DNA of 64,000 bases from Cercospora beticola (lineage: Eukaryota; Ascomycota; Dothideomycetes; Mycosphaerellales; Mycosphaerellaceae). The notes beneath the pieces were generated by a model that made no database searches, was not told where the DNA came from, and worked only from the letters and a program-made list of their open reading frames with translations. The stretch covers positions 1,922,001 to 1,986,000 of the forward strand of contig NC_088940.1 of assembly GCF_033473495.1 (NCBI RefSeq), given 5' to 3'. Position numbers and translations under genes: made by a program. This document shows positions 1 through 11,583 of this stretch, piece by piece. Each line of letters opens with the position of its first letter. Position 1 is the first letter of the stretch.

Positions 1-625
1 TTCCAAGTGGTGAGTGCGAAAGATAGATATGGAAAGCCACTTTGATCAATGTGCCAGGCCTCAGACATCTGGTTGCTTGCGGCGCCGTACGCTCCAGCTG
101 GGATTCCAGTCAGGATGGAGCTGCATTCCTGTCAGTCTGACAACTTTCGAATCTTCAGGAGAGGCGAGTACATGAAACATGTTGTCAATGTCGCTGTCCA
201 CTTGTATGCGTTTGACCAATTGAACCTGTCCAAGGTTAGCATTCCTGATACTCTGCTTGATGCTGTGCTCGCATCGGACTCACGGATTCTCTGGATCATC
301 TGGTCCATTCCAGTCGATAATCTGAATGTGCTCATTGGGTCTCAAGCCCAGCTTCTGATGTAAAGCAGCAGCTTCTGCGTCGTGTTGGTCGCGGTGTGGA
401 TGTGGAGCAGCAGCTAGATTGCTACTCAGTCGACTGCGTGCTAAGGGTCAAGTTGTCCAATATACCAATCGCTATATGTGGCCCACCTTGCTGGGCATAT
501 TCTACTTGGGAGTGGTGCTCTTTGCTGTAGCCGGAGCCTGAGGTGGCGATGGAGTTGTAGCGGAAGTCATAGTTGCTCTTGTCGACGCTGCCATGGCCTT
601 CTTCGAAGTCTCGATCGGCTGGCAT
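1..625 (-). CDS. MFS drug:H+ antiporter-type transporter, 5' part only
   Basis: This is the N-terminal part of a major facilitator transporter that runs off the left edge. I assembled four exons on the minus strand: 625-487, 440-284, 225-172 and 120 to the edge. The introns are 46, 58 and 51 nt. Phases 1, 2 and 2 join without a stop. The start is the ATG at 625. The predicted protein has a polar cytosolic tail of about 97 residues. It then carries the motif DWNGPDDPENP followed by NWS, which typically precedes the first helix of fungal DHA1 transporters. A helix with GIPAGAYGAASNQMSEAW and SGFPYLSFA, typical of the same family, follows. Substrate is unknown. It is divergently arranged with the MFS gene at 1588. 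The exon chain is inferred from splice signals and family resemblance; the first intron has a weak GTGGGC donor. Confidence 0.72.
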
Positions 626-1587
626 GTTGTTTGTCGTTAGTTCTTGCTAGATCTTCGAGATCTGTTGCATTGGTGGGAGAAAAGGGCCGAGAAGTGTCAA
701 TCAACAGTCATGCCAAAGGAAATCGAGCAGACTTCAACTTCTCTGATCTCTCGACTCGGCCTCAATGCCATCACCGCGGTGTTTTGGAAGCTCCACGTTA
801 GGCCTAGATCTCGCGCTCGTAGAAGTGTCCATTGACATCATCGTGTAGCCGAATGTCATCAGTTTTCTTCCACTTGGACGAGACCGCGAGCGACGCAGCG
901 AGAACCCGAACTGACGAGGTCGAGAGCTAGCTGGATAATTGATATCCAGCCAGTCAGCATGAAGCCAGATGGTTTGGCCATAGCATCAATGGCTCAGGCA
1001 AAGCTCTCGAAGCGGGACCAAATTTTGGTATGGAGTCTGGACGGAGAGCTTGATCCCTATGATGCATAGCGCGCCTCGGTCTCCATAGCACGTCAAGATG
1101 CTGCGATCAGACATGTTTGGGGTCTATTGTGCGTGCTTGTGATCGTGTACAAGGAGACGCGTAGACGCGTGAAGTGCGACTCTTAATGCTTGGCTGAACG
1201 TCTCACCACTTTTGGGAGCCTGACACATGTTCTGGTGAGAGCCAATCCCACTGTCAGCTTCTCGACTCTTACCCACCGCGTCGACACCTGTACAGGCTGT
1301 ACTCAACAGTAAGAACTGCCAAGAGCGGAGGCAATGGATACCAGGGAGGCTGAGAAGACAGCGGAAGTGAACGATGAATGCCGAGATGCACGATGCCGGC
1401 TTCCGTGTCAACGATCGCCGCGAAGGAATTCCTCCCACGCCCTAAGACTTCCTCGCAAACGCTCCTCCGAACTCGGCTTTGTACTTGCTTTGCCGCCCGT
1501 GACTGTTTGATATGCTATAGAAGTCGCGTGTGATACTCTCGTTTGCCATGGCTCACTTATCATGACAGACAACGAAACATCAAGAAG
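626..1587. promoter_or_regulatory. Shared upstream region of two divergent MFS genes
   Basis: About 960 bp separate the two divergent transporter starts and must hold both promoters. I see no ORF with a recognisable product here. No specific operator could be identified by eye. Confidence 0.4.
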
Positions 1588-3027
1588 ATGGACATTTCGG
1601 TCATTTCGCCGAGCTCACCCTACCAACATGCCAAGGATTGGACAGGACCCAACGACCATGAAAACCCAAGAAACTTCTCCACAGCACGGAAGATCTTCTC
1701 CACGGTAGCATACACTGGTCTGGCCTTTGTCAGCACTCTCGCTGCGTCGCTGTACGCGGCAGGCAGGGAAAATGTCAAAGCAGAATTCAACACGACAGAA
1801 GAAATATCAATTTTGCCCTTATCTCTTTACAATGTCGGAATGGCATTTGGACCTTTAATCGGGTCGCCTCTCAGTGAGACAGCAGGACGTAGAGTCGTGG
1901 TGCTGGTCACAACGCCCATGTTTGCGCTCTTCATTCTGGGATCTGGATTCTCGAACAGTGTCATTGGACTGAATATATGTCGATTCTTCGCCGGTGCTGT
2001 TGCTGCACCCGCAATTGGCAATGCTTCCGCGACGATTTGCGACTATACTGCTGGCAAATATCGTTCCGTTGTCATGTCGTTCTACTACGCCATTCCGACG
2101 TTTGGAGCCGTGCTTGGTCCCCTCATCGGTGGATTTGTTGTGCAGGGCAAAGGATGGAGATGGACGCAATGGACGACCATCTTCTTCATCATAGCTTTTT
2201 ATATTCCGGTCCTCTTCACTAAGGAAACATACAAGAAGACCATTCTCCAGCAACGCGCTAAGAAATACAACATCGAAGGACCCGACGTGGTACAAAGAAC
2301 GGTATGGCAATGGACGCAATACTTCATTACTGTCCTCTTCCTGCGTCCGGCACATATGCTCTTCACAGAGACTATTGTGACTCTGGTCTGCATGTACAGC
2401 GGCTTTCTCTTTGGACTGCTCTACAGCTTCGTCACTGCATCGCCCTGGGTATACGAACACTACTATGGCTTCGGCACAACCGGACAGAGCCTCTCGTTCC
2501 TGGGCCTGATCATGGGTGCATTACTGGCTCCGGCTCCGCAGATTCTGCTCGACCATTACATCTATCAACCTCGACTCAAAGCTTACCTTGCGGCACATGG
2601 TACAGCCGAGCGTTTCCCTCCAGAACATCGATTGTACCCAGCTATCATTGCAGCGCCTCTTCTGCCAGCTTTTCTCGTCCTCTTTGCGTGGACAGCTGAG
2701 CTTCGTGTTCACTGGGCATGTCCCATCATATTCCAAGGACTGGCAATGATGGCTTCTGTCGTTATCTACGCTCCTTCGAACCTGTTCATGATTGATGCAT
2801 ATGGACCACTTTACGGAGCTTCTGCTGCTGGCGCAGCCATGTTGAGCAGGTACACGCTGAGTGCAGCTTTCCCGCTTTTTTCTCTGCCCATGTTTGAAGC
2901 GCTAGGAGTCGGCTGGGCTACGACGTTGCTGGCGGGTTTCACAGCTGTTATGGCACCTATACCTTGGTTGTTTTGGAAGTTTGGCGCAAGGATAAGATTG
3001 AGGGGAAAGTACGAAATTAGTGACTGA
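1588..3027 (+). CDS. MFS transporter, DHA1 multidrug family
   Basis: This single-exon gene encodes a 479-residue major facilitator protein, probably a plasma-membrane proton antiporter for small molecules. The family hallmarks are visible in order. The N-terminal WTGPNDHENPRNFS leads into helix 1. The helix 2-3 loop reads GPLIGSPLSETAGRR. RFFAGAVAAPAIG lies in helix 4, and the helix 5 region reads PTFGAVLGPLIGGFV, close to the antiporter motif C. A central loop and six further hydrophobic stretches follow. I chose the ATG at 1588 because the frame before it has no ATG; an ATG at 1548 is out of frame and stops at once. The length suits a 12-14 helix fungal transporter. Substrate and regulation cannot be read from sequence. 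No biosynthetic genes surround it, so a metabolite-cluster role is not supported. Confidence 0.85.
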   Translation: MDISVISPSSPYQHAKDWTGPNDHENPRNFSTARKIFSTVAYTGLAFVSTLAASLYAAGRENVKAEFNTTEEISILPLSLYNVGMAFGPLIGSPLSETAGRRVVVLVTTPMFALFILGSGFSNSVIGLNICRFFAGAVAAPAIGNASATICDYTAGKYRSVVMSFYYAIPTFGAVLGPLIGGFVVQGKGWRWTQWTTIFFIIAFYIPVLFTKETYKKTILQQRAKKYNIEGPDVVQRTVWQWTQYFITVLFLRPAHMLFTETIVTLVCMYSGFLFGLLYSFVTASPWVYEHYYGFGTTGQSLSFLGLIMGALLAPAPQILLDHYIYQPRLKAYLAAHGTAERFPPEHRLYPAIIAAPLLPAFLVLFAWTAELRVHWACPIIFQGLAMMASVVIYAPSNLFMIDAYGPLYGASAAGAAMLSRYTLSAAFPLFSLPMFEALGVGWATTLLAGFTAVMAPIPWLFWKFGARIRLRGKYEISD

Positions 3028-3382
3028 TATCGACAGATGTGTATAGACTACAGAAATTGATGATATGCTGCACGCTTCGTTGACCTCTACGCCACGCGCC
3101 ATTGATTGAAAGCCTTCATGGCCAGATGAAGAGTCAGAAGTATAGGGCAGACTGCATGGTCACACAGGAGGCAAACTCATACTTGCTCTACCCCCATATG
3201 TCCAAACATAAGATTCAGCATACTCTCAGAGCACTATCAAACCGAAGCGGCAGCATCACATAGCATCGTGCAGCTGAACTGAGAGGTAAAGGAGTCAAAA
3301 GGTTGGGATCCGACTCAAAAAAAAATACCTCATATGTCACCCCGTACTCATCCCTTAGAGGAACCGTCCATGCAGCAACGAC
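3028..3382. other. Intergenic, no gene seen
   Basis: This is the 3' flank of the MFS gene up to the poly-A run that marks the 3' end of the minus-strand SINE-like element. I see no coding potential. Confidence 0.4.
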
Positions 3383-3653
3383 AAAAAAAAAGATAGAAGC
3401 AGGATCATTCACGACACCTAAGAGATTCGAACTCTGTTGATAATTAGCGACTGTCCATGGCAGGTTCGACCGCAGAATTACGTACCTTGCTCCCGAAGGA
3501 ACTGGCTAGACAGTTGAATACGACTGAGTCGTATAGTTCCAATAGCAGGCCAGCGCGCTGGAAGTTCATTAGAATAATGAATAGACATTTGACAGTTCAA
3601 GTCAACTTACTTAACCACTCCGCCCGTAGGGAAGTCAGCAATTGAAGACGTAA
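3383..3653 (-). mobile_element. tRNA-derived SINE-like element, copy A
   Basis: Read on the minus strand, this element starts with an A-box-like sequence (GGGCGGAGTGG, near 3620). It carries a B-box-like sequence (GAGTTCGAATCTC, near 3423-3435) and ends in CTTCTATC followed by a T run (A run at 3383-3391 on the plus strand). A 68-bp core at 3489-3556 is shared with the second copy at 55475-55542 with a single mismatch. It contains the palindrome TACGACTCAGTCGTA. Order A box, B box, terminal T run is what a Pol III-transcribed SINE would show. The flanks do not pair into a tRNA acceptor stem, so it is not an intact tRNA gene. Fungal tRNA-derived SINEs are known (for example Mg-SINE and Foxy). 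Assignment here is inference from two copies. Confidence 0.6.
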
Positions 3654-4612
3654 GTTGGATCGTGATTGTACTAACCAAAGTGCCTTGATATGAATTGTGG
3701 GTGAAACAATTCATATATGTAAGCTGAAACTGAGCTCCCTCAGTTTGTTGCTATTTTTGGACACAGCCCCTCCTCTTGGCTCACACCCTCCATATTACAT
3801 CACTGCCAGGAGCTCTCTGCCTCAATGTCTCTCTCCGTGTGTACACAAAATGCGCACTCCTGAACGACTCCCTGAACGCAATTGTCCTTTTCAATTGCGA
3901 TCAAGCGAAGAACGAGCCTCCAAATTAAAGCTACGACCTAGAACGTGTCTCACATGCAAGTCCAAGCCCAAGCAATCGGATAGTGGAGGCTCAGTCGGGC
4001 ACCGACGACGCTGACACTATTGCCTTGGGAGATTTGCTGTCGTGGCCTAGCATTCTGCCGAACATACCACGGCACTCGAACGATGGCGTGGCCTGGAACA
4101 GACCAGCTTTTGCTGCCCATCTCATCAAATTGGGGGTCAGCAGACACAATCTTCACAACAGAGCGACGAGGCCTCGGTGGCGACCCGGTTTGCTCTCCAC
4201 GTCAATCGGAAAATGCTCCACCGCTTGCCGCGCTATATGGAGTTGAAAGTGGAGAGAGTGGATCTTCTGCATTGCAATCTTTACATCAACGCAGTCCGGA
4301 CCCGATATTCTTGCACTTTCTCTCCATCCTGACAGTCACGCGCGTCGTCGTCTTGGGGGCCGCTTATGACGGGTTTCCTCACTGGGTCTTGATGGAACCT
4401 TGGAGACCCTCTTGCTCAATGCCTCAAAACCGCTGACAGGTAACTGCTTCCCTCTCACTTTTGTGTTCCTTCCCTTTGCTCTCCCAAAGCGACAGATCTC
4501 GTCTGACAGTGACCACTTTTCCTGTTTCCTTGCACACCTAATCACATACTTGGCGCATTTTGTTTCAAGTGCACATACCACTCTTAATTCAGCATCGCGA
4601 ACATCCGGAAAT
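3654..4612. promoter_or_regulatory. Upstream region of glycerol kinase
   Basis: This is a 960-bp leader between the SINE-like copy and the glycerol kinase ATG. Pyrimidine-rich stretches (near 3750-3840 and 4440-4560) suit a fungal promoter and 5' UTR. The kinase frame is open back to 4400 but without an ATG, so that part is taken as UTR. Confidence 0.4.
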
Positions 4613-6352
4613 ATGACAGCTCCAGAAGATGCGGCGCAAGCCCTCCCGTCGCATACCCCAGATGCCACACGGAATGTCATGACAGCAGCCGACAGAGGCA
4701 CGACACGAGCGGAAAAAGACGAACATGCACAAGCACAACCCAAAGCGCAGCGCCCCGGCATGCCTCGCTTCACAACAAGTAAAGAGAATGTGCTCGCACA
4801 ATTCTTCATTGGTGCGATTGACCAAGGAACGACCAGCACAAGATTCATCATCTTCGATGGGACAGGCCAGCCAGTCGCCAGTCATCAGCACGAATTCACA
4901 CAACATTATCCGCAATCAGGTTGGCACGAACACGACCCTCAGGAACTCATAGCCAGTGCCGAGAACTGCATCAAAAGAGCCACGGCGACTTTCCAGGATC
5001 TTGGTCACGAGATCAGCGACATTCGAGCGATTGGTATCACCAACCAAAGAGAGACCACTCTTGTATGGGACAGCGAAACTGGCGAAGCACTTCATAATGC
5101 AATTGCTTGGCCGGATACTAGAACAAAAGGTCTGGTTCGAGAACTACAAAAGAAAGAAGAAGAGCTCGGAATGAACTTCTCAGAGTTGACTGGTATGCCA
5201 CTGTCAACCTACCCATCTGCAGTGAAGTTGGTTTGGATGCTGCGGCATGTGCCGAAGGTGCGAGAAGCATACGACAATGGCCGACTCGCATTTGGCACTG
5301 TCGATACCTGGTTGCTTTACAACCTCAATGGCAAGAAGATGGACTTCTATGTCACGGATTCTACAAACGCATCGCGGACTATGTTCATGAACCTTCACAC
5401 TGTGAAGTACGATCCGAAGCTTCTGGAGTTCTTCGACATCGACATTAACAAGCTGCACCTACCGCGCATAGTGCCTTCTTCTGATGCCGACGCATACGGC
5501 AGTATCGCGTCTGGTCCTTTGGCCGGCATGAAAATTGCAGGCTGCCTAGGAGATCAATCTGCTGCTCTCGTTGGGCAACAAGGTTTCACTCCTGGCTCTG
5601 CCAAGAACACATACGGCACTGGTTGCTTCCTTTTGTACAACGTCGGAGAAAAGCCTGTCGTCTCGACTCACGGCCTCTTAGCCACGATCGCATACGATTT
5701 CGGGAGACACCGGAAGCCCGTGTACGCGCTTGAGGGCTCAGTTGCCGTGGCTGGTTCAGGTGTCAAATTCCTGATGAACAACATGGGCTTCATCACCCAC
5801 TCCCACAAGATCTCAGATCTCGCAGCAACTGTCGAGGATAACGGAGGCTGTGTTTTCGTCACCGCTTTCTCTGGTCTCTTCGCACCATACTGGATCGACG
5901 ATGCAAAGGGAACAATCTTCGGCATTACCCAGCACACTCAGCGAGGCCACATTGCCCGAGCAACACTCGAAGCAACCTGTTTCCAAACCAGAGCAATCTT
6001 GGATGCCATGGAGAAGGACAGTGGGCACAAACTTACCAGTCTTGCTGTGGACGGAGGCATGTCCAGCTCAAACTTGTGCATGCAGGCGCAAGCAAACATC
6101 AGCGGCATCTCGGTCGACCGCCCTGCAATGCGTGAGACGACCGCTCTTGGTGCCGCCATCGCTGCAGGCTTTGCTGTTGATATCTGGAAAGAGTTTGAGG
6201 AGCTCAAGGCTATCAACCAGAAAGACCGAGTCATCTTCAACCCAGACTGCACGCCTGAAGTGTCGAAGAAGATGTACGAGAAGTGGAGTCGCGCAGTCCA
6301 GATGTGCAGAGGCTGGCTGGATCCCGACGAGGCTGGAGGCGAGTTTGACTGA
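4613..6352 (+). CDS. GUT1: Glycerol kinase
   Basis: This FGGY-family kinase phosphorylates glycerol to glycerol 3-phosphate, the first step of glycerol use. It is one exon of 579 residues. An N-terminal tail of about 60 polar residues precedes the ATPase core, which opens with GAIDQGTTSTRFIIFD (phosphate-binding loop). Next come ITNQRETTLVWD and a glycerol-contact region WPDTR. TGMPLSTYPSAVKL, GTVDTWLLYNL, GDQSAALVGQQGF and the FGGY signature region around YALEGSVAVAGSGVKFL follow. Near the end stands LAVDGGMSSSNLCMQAQA, the second signature. All key segments are intact and the length matches fungal orthologues. The ATG at 4613 is the first in a frame that is otherwise open upstream to 4400 only from a TTG. 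No frameshift or truncation is seen. Confidence 0.95.
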   Translation: MTAPEDAAQALPSHTPDATRNVMTAADRGTTRAEKDEHAQAQPKAQRPGMPRFTTSKENVLAQFFIGAIDQGTTSTRFIIFDGTGQPVASHQHEFTQHYPQSGWHEHDPQELIASAENCIKRATATFQDLGHEISDIRAIGITNQRETTLVWDSETGEALHNAIAWPDTRTKGLVRELQKKEEELGMNFSELTGMPLSTYPSAVKLVWMLRHVPKVREAYDNGRLAFGTVDTWLLYNLNGKKMDFYVTDSTNASRTMFMNLHTVKYDPKLLEFFDIDINKLHLPRIVPSSDADAYGSIASGPLAGMKIAGCLGDQSAALVGQQGFTPGSAKNTYGTGCFLLYNVGEKPVVSTHGLLATIAYDFGRHRKPVYALEGSVAVAGSGVKFLMNNMGFITHSHKISDLAATVEDNGGCVFVTAFSGLFAPYWIDDAKGTIFGITQHTQRGHIARATLEATCFQTRAILDAMEKDSGHKLTSLAVDGGMSSSNLCMQAQANISGISVDRPAMRETTALGAAIAAGFAVDIWKEFEELKAINQKDRVIFNPDCTPEVSKKMYEKWSRAVQMCRGWLDPDEAGGEFD

Positions 6353-9039
6353 GAGATTAGTATTCCTTTTGCTAGTGAAAGATACCAAGTTGTGTTTGTT
6401 GCGTGGAACTTATAGATATTGAGGAGAATGAGGTCGCCGACCCGGAAATGATAGAATGTCCACCTTTGCCGCGAGATGTCGTCTTGTCAGTCCGGTGGTG
6501 GTGAATGGCGGTTCATCTTCGCCGCAAAGCTCTTCGCGATGTCGAGACCGAAGTTGCCGACCGAAAAGTGATACGTCTTCTTATGTTCCCGTGCTCGTTC
6601 CGTCTTGGTCTTCTGTCATTAGTGCAACTTTTCGTGTTCGACCAGGCAGCCAACCCTAGTGCATGAGCTAAGGAGCGAAGTGATAGATCGATTATGTCGA
6701 TATCCGGGCCAGAAGACGAAAGTCCAGTGGTATCTTCGTGCACGAGCTTTGTTAGAAAGCTCTCGTCACGGTATGTCTTTGCCATCAAAGCCTCCGACAG
6801 CCTCTCGCGATGCTTGCCGTATCCAGTTCTGGTATCAAATTTGCATGGTCCAAAGCTATGCCGTGCATCGTCTCGTGTGACGCGTGCCGGCGTCTACATT
6901 GAAGGACGGTGCCACGATGCCTGCTTCTACCCTGACCAACGCTCGGGCCTCGTGGTACATCGCCATCTTCATTGACCGTTTTTCCTTTCGGTGTCGTTGC
7001 TTATCTGTCCCACCGACCTGGTCTTTTCCGATCATTATATTCAACTCGTTCGTGCTCGCAGAGACCCGGATACTTCCGCATCTTGCAGATTCTGGTACCG
7101 AGGCCAAAAGTGTAATTCGGGTGTTGCAACATCTTGTCATGCGTAGTTGCGGTCTGTCAGAGACCAGCATCCGACCTTTGTATCTGGACTGATCCACTTA
7201 CGATGCAGAGGCTGGATACCCTGCTAGCACGAGTGGGACGCGCCATCTTCCATTCTTTCACAGCGACCTAGGGCCCGTATGGTCTTTCGCCGTGCGCAGT
7301 ACGGCTCTCAGCCGACGACCTCGCTCGTGTAAAGCGACTGACGTGGCATCTCGACCGTAAGAGTCTGGCCCTCTGGGGGGATGAGATTCCACGATTTCGT
7401 TCCTTCGCGGTTCGTTTTGACATCGTCCTGCTAGCTGCATGTGCTCATGTACAAGCCATGCCACGACTCCAGCACAATGACACGCAGAGACGCGCTGCAT
7501 TTGCTTCAAATCGGATGAGAGCTCTGCAACTAGACGGTGTGCAATGCAATATGCTGAACTGCGCCATGAATGCACTGTACGCCGTAAGTATGATGAAGAA
7601 ACTGCGACAGTTCCACGAAAGCCTAGATCGATGGCAACTGCATCACTCTCTGATTGCGCTCCCTCACGCTGAAGACGCAGTGGCCGAATCAGAAGGATCT
7701 CAAGATGCTGTCAGACTGTACACCTGGCGTAGTGCAACCACGGTGCCGTATGCGTGGACACGTTGTGCACGTTTCGGTAATCGCTCGTGATTCAGGATGA
7801 AGAGTACTCACGGAGATCAAGTGTCACTGGTGTAGTAGCAACAAGCCCGTCATGTCACTTAATCATGGATCTCGAAAGCAGGGCTCACCGCTCCGTGGCT
7901 ATGCAGATCGAACTATTTCGGAATGCCACCCGGGGGGTCGATCGCCTGACCGTGCGAGGGTTTTGTGGCGTCGGCTCCCTTCCGACCTTCGTCTTGAGCT
8001 CTCGTGTCGTTGGTTACGACAGAAGACGAGACGCAAAGGCAGCGCCCGCCCCCGAACCCTGAAGGCCTGACAAGAGACCATGTCATGACAATGTGATCAG
8101 TGCAGAGTTTGACATCACAGGCTGTGGCACTTGCGGAGTCGGGACTGCTGCCCTGTGCTGCCAAGTTTCCCAATGGGTTGGTGACCGGACTCTTGGGTCA
8201 AGTGGGCTGATGCGTCAAGGCGCTAGGAATACTATCAGGTCGTCCAGAATGAAATCCTTATACCTGATCCCGGATGACGTCCCGTGCCAGTGGGTCTGAG
8301 AGGCAACCCATACAGGCGACCACGACAGTCTTGGAGACTCAGTTGTCAGGTCATGCAGCCAGCGCCATCAGCCCTATCTTGGGCACGAAGACGGCACTGA
8401 TATAGCCCTTGCGATTCATGACAACGTCGAATGGCGATGCTGCGCTGTGCACATGAGGATATGCCGATTGATTATGCTCACGGCAGGCAAGGCCCGTCGT
8501 CCGCAGTCTCCAAGACTACGAGTCCTTTTTGCCGTGCCGTAGCACTACTATGACCTGCCGGTGGTGCCGGCATGAACGAATCGCAAGCTTCAGACAGGCC
8601 CCTGCAACCTCATTCGTGGGGACGGCGTCTCGTTCATCATCCTCAGCCATCTTGCGTGGACTTTGTGTACCTGCCCACACCCCACTCCTCATGTTCTCGC
8701 CCGAAGTCTGCCGTAACCTGCCCAACAAGTCGTCTAATAAGTACAACAGTGGTTACCGGCGCACAATCCGTTTCATGTGGATGAGAACAGTGTGATCTGT
8801 ATCATCTAGAAGGAGCCGACCGACAGTCGTCCGATCATCCGGTAGTGCATTCAAGTGCCGACATGGATGCAGGCACGGCACCGCAAGACAAATAGTCCCC
8901 AGTTTGCTAGCTGGACACCGAGACCACCATCTTGGAGTCGCCACAAGTCGTTCAGCACACTTCTCGGATCCCTTTCAACCACATACTGGCGAGCTCAGCA
9001 TTACGGCCACCGATCTTTTAGCCTTTCGACCCAAGAACC
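6353..9039. other. Long gene-poor stretch
   Basis: This is 2.7 kb without a recognisable gene. The short ORFs on both strands show no family motif and mostly mirror each other. A small inverted repeat lies at 8327-8339 and 8505-8517. It may be old, decayed repeat DNA, but I could not tie it to a named element. Confidence 0.35.
8327..8517. repeat. 13-bp inverted repeat pair
   Basis: AGTCTTGGAGACT at 8327-8339 is the exact reverse complement of AGTCTCCAAGACT at 8505-8517. Each arm is itself nearly palindromic. The 165-bp interior has no ORF of note. It could be a remnant of a small DNA transposon or chance; no target-site duplication is evident. Confidence 0.25.
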
Positions 9040-9389
9040 ATGTGTGACTATACAAAAGTCCAGTACGCCTGCAACCACCTGCGCTACACAGTGCGCTATT
9101 GGTGTAAGTCGCTCGTCAGTTTCCGTCGTATCATCGCTGATATTCGCGAAGGCACCAGGTATCAAGAAACGCACAAGCGTTGTCCAGCAAACGTAGTAGA
9201 AGTCGAATACCGTCTGAGCGAGAGGTGTGGTAAGATTGCAAGCCCTGGTCTATCTTACCGCAGCTGATGGCTAACGTTGGAGCAGGAGACTGCAGGGAAA
9301 GCCCTTTGCCGCTCTACACGCTGAAGAGAAAAGGGTCGACGGCGTCGACCAAGAAGAAGGACGGCGCATCATCAAAAAGATCGCAGTGA
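9040..9389 (+). CDS. Small Cys/His-pattern protein, paralogue 1
   Basis: This three-exon gene (9040-9103, 9152-9229, 9286-9389) encodes 81 residues with no signal peptide. The introns are 48 and 56 nt and both are phase 1. The second has a clear GCTAAC branch and GCAG acceptor. The protein begins MCDYTKVQYACNHLRY and carries conserved Cys and His at YAC-x-H, W-C-T-R-Y, KRCP and RCGDC. That spacing would suit metal binding, though this is inference. The last 30 residues are Lys/Ser-rich. The gene at 11584 has the same intron positions and identical first and second exon lengths (64 and 78 nt). I do not know a function. The shared exon structure and the restored RCGDC motif support the model. 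Confidence 0.72.
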
Positions 9390-11583
9390 TGAAGCGAGGC
9401 GTGGGACAGGATCGGTCGGGTAGAAACTTCTCAGGTCTGGCATATCGCTCGTGGACAAATATCGAGAGGTATCAAAGCTTCCGTCTCATCTCCAACCTTT
9501 CGTCAACACGAGCGTGATTGTGGCGGCATTGCTGACCCGCGCGACTGGCAGATACCATGCGCTTGAGCTGGACCACGGGGCTGGACCTGAAGGATCGTGT
9601 ACGACTTGTGCTCAACGGCGCCCTGCAGCAAGCTTGTCATACGAGGCTGATTGCAGCAGGGTAGCGCAGCGGCAACCAGAATCAGGGAACATGTTGCTCA
9701 CGAGGTAATCCTGTGATCATTGGATTGCAGAGGGCTGGGGCCACAGCAATGTGATGCGTTGTCGCCGGCTTGTGATCAGGGCAAAGACTGCGCCAGCCGC
9801 AGCTGGATGACCCCACGTGTGCACCTGGCAAACTTGACAGGCTTGTTCTTGAGCCGGGTCTTCGTGGAGTCGGCTGTAGCCTCGACAGAACGGGATATCT
9901 GTTGCCGCTGCTGAAGTGGATTGAACTGGAGAGTGAACGGCGTTCCGTGGGGCACTGCTAACGGCAAGTCCTGACAAGTCCGCATTGTGGAAAAATTGCC
10001 AGCGTTTTCAAGGGAGCTGATCCTAGAGACCTCTGGCCCTCCCGAGAATGGAGCCGCTGTGGATGGCACAATCAAGTCGCCATTCGCATGTCGTTTCCAC
10101 GCCTTCCTGCGCAACACCTCCCCACCCCACGCATGTCCCTTTTTGGCTGTCGTGGGAAGCCGGAAACGGAATGGCTTTGTCGCAAAACGAGTGGACTTCG
10201 GCGAAAGGGCAGCAGTGCGTTTGGTGCAGCTTTCGGTGGGGTGAAGTGGAAGGAATGATTGTCGAAGAAGTTTGTGTCAAGGCCAACGTTTGATCCGAGC
10301 CAGGATCAGGCTTCGTGAAACGGATCGCTCTTGCAACTTTCGGACCGCACCTTGCCGACACATTGGCAACCACCCCGTACAAGGATCTTCTCCTCACCAG
10401 GGAAGCTGGTGTGGACATGCCTCGCTACTCTCCTTCGGCGTTGGACCAGATGAAGACCGGTCCATTGACCCGTCAAATGTAAAATACTCGAGCACCGACA
10501 TCCGGTAATGGCTGGGCTTTCCATAGACCACGGACTTGCAAAGTGGGAGAAAGCCCACCGCTGCATCCATGCCTCTACGCCACCGTACTACGCGAGAGGA
10601 CTGACTTCGACCTCCAATTTCGCGCCTGTGGAATGGAGTCGTCATTGAAGCGGACCTCGTCGCCCAAAGACCGATCCAAGACCAGTCGCGCGCGCATAGC
10701 GCATCCGTTGCACACCGGAAGCTCTCAAATTGGGCAGTGCTCCTGCGTGGTTTAGCTCTGCACACTACCTGCAAGCATCCTCGCGACTCTCTAGCTGCGA
10801 CGCGAGATCTGAGATGGCCATCCGATGGCCCTCGGCCAATTAAGAAAGATGGAGCAGGCGGCCCTCTCTTCCAGAGGCGGAGCAGCTCATGAAGAGGCTG
10901 AGGAGGATGTTTCAGGCTATGTCTGACCATCTCACTTGCGGGGCAGCGAATTCGCTCGAGGAGATCTCTTCAAGACGGCAGAGATGGTTGATCTTCGTTC
11001 CGGCCCGCGATTTGATCTTCACGCAAACCTCGAAGCAGGAACATCCATATATCTCAAGAGTCAAAACATGCACTACATCTGAGACTGTCAGGCCTGCTGA
11101 AGAGTGCTATGGTGTTACCCACTAGGATCGGAAATCGAACTCACTCGATAGCCGAGTCCCGAGTGAACCCACATCCCTTCATTACATCAGCCCAGATCTT
11201 CAAAGTGAAGAAATAAGTGGGTGATTGTAAAAAGGGTATCGGCGAGCTAAGACACCCATCCACATTGCGCGATCAGTATGATCAAGACCTTGCCTGGCCC
11301 GCTGTAGTGCCTCGATGGCTACCCTAAGGAGACCAAACTCCGATGGTCTCGGGCGCAGAAAGGACTTGGCGGCTATGGTGTCAGTTACCTTGATGCAATG
11401 ATCAATCTCGACATTGCATAACTTCCGTTCTAAGCGATCCCATGATCAGCGTTGACGGGCAAACACCATCTCTTACAGCCATAGATTGCTGCATGACCTT
11501 TTGCAAGAATTACTCGGAGCACTCTACTTTCGACAGCTACAACAAATCCGCCGACACTTCCCTTGCACCGAGTGCCCATCGAC
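9390..11583. other. Gene-poor stretch between the two small paralogues
   Basis: This is 2.2 kb without a supported gene. The longest ORF (10394-10930, minus, 178 codons) is rich in Arg and Ser. It has no recognisable domain and I treat it as chance. If the flanking paralogues arose by duplication, this stretch may include decayed duplicated sequence. Confidence 0.35.

Noticed and set aside
10394..10930. 178-codon minus-strand ORF
   Set aside because: It has Arg/Ser-rich composition, no domain, no neighbouring exon signals and many overlapping ORFs on the other strand.
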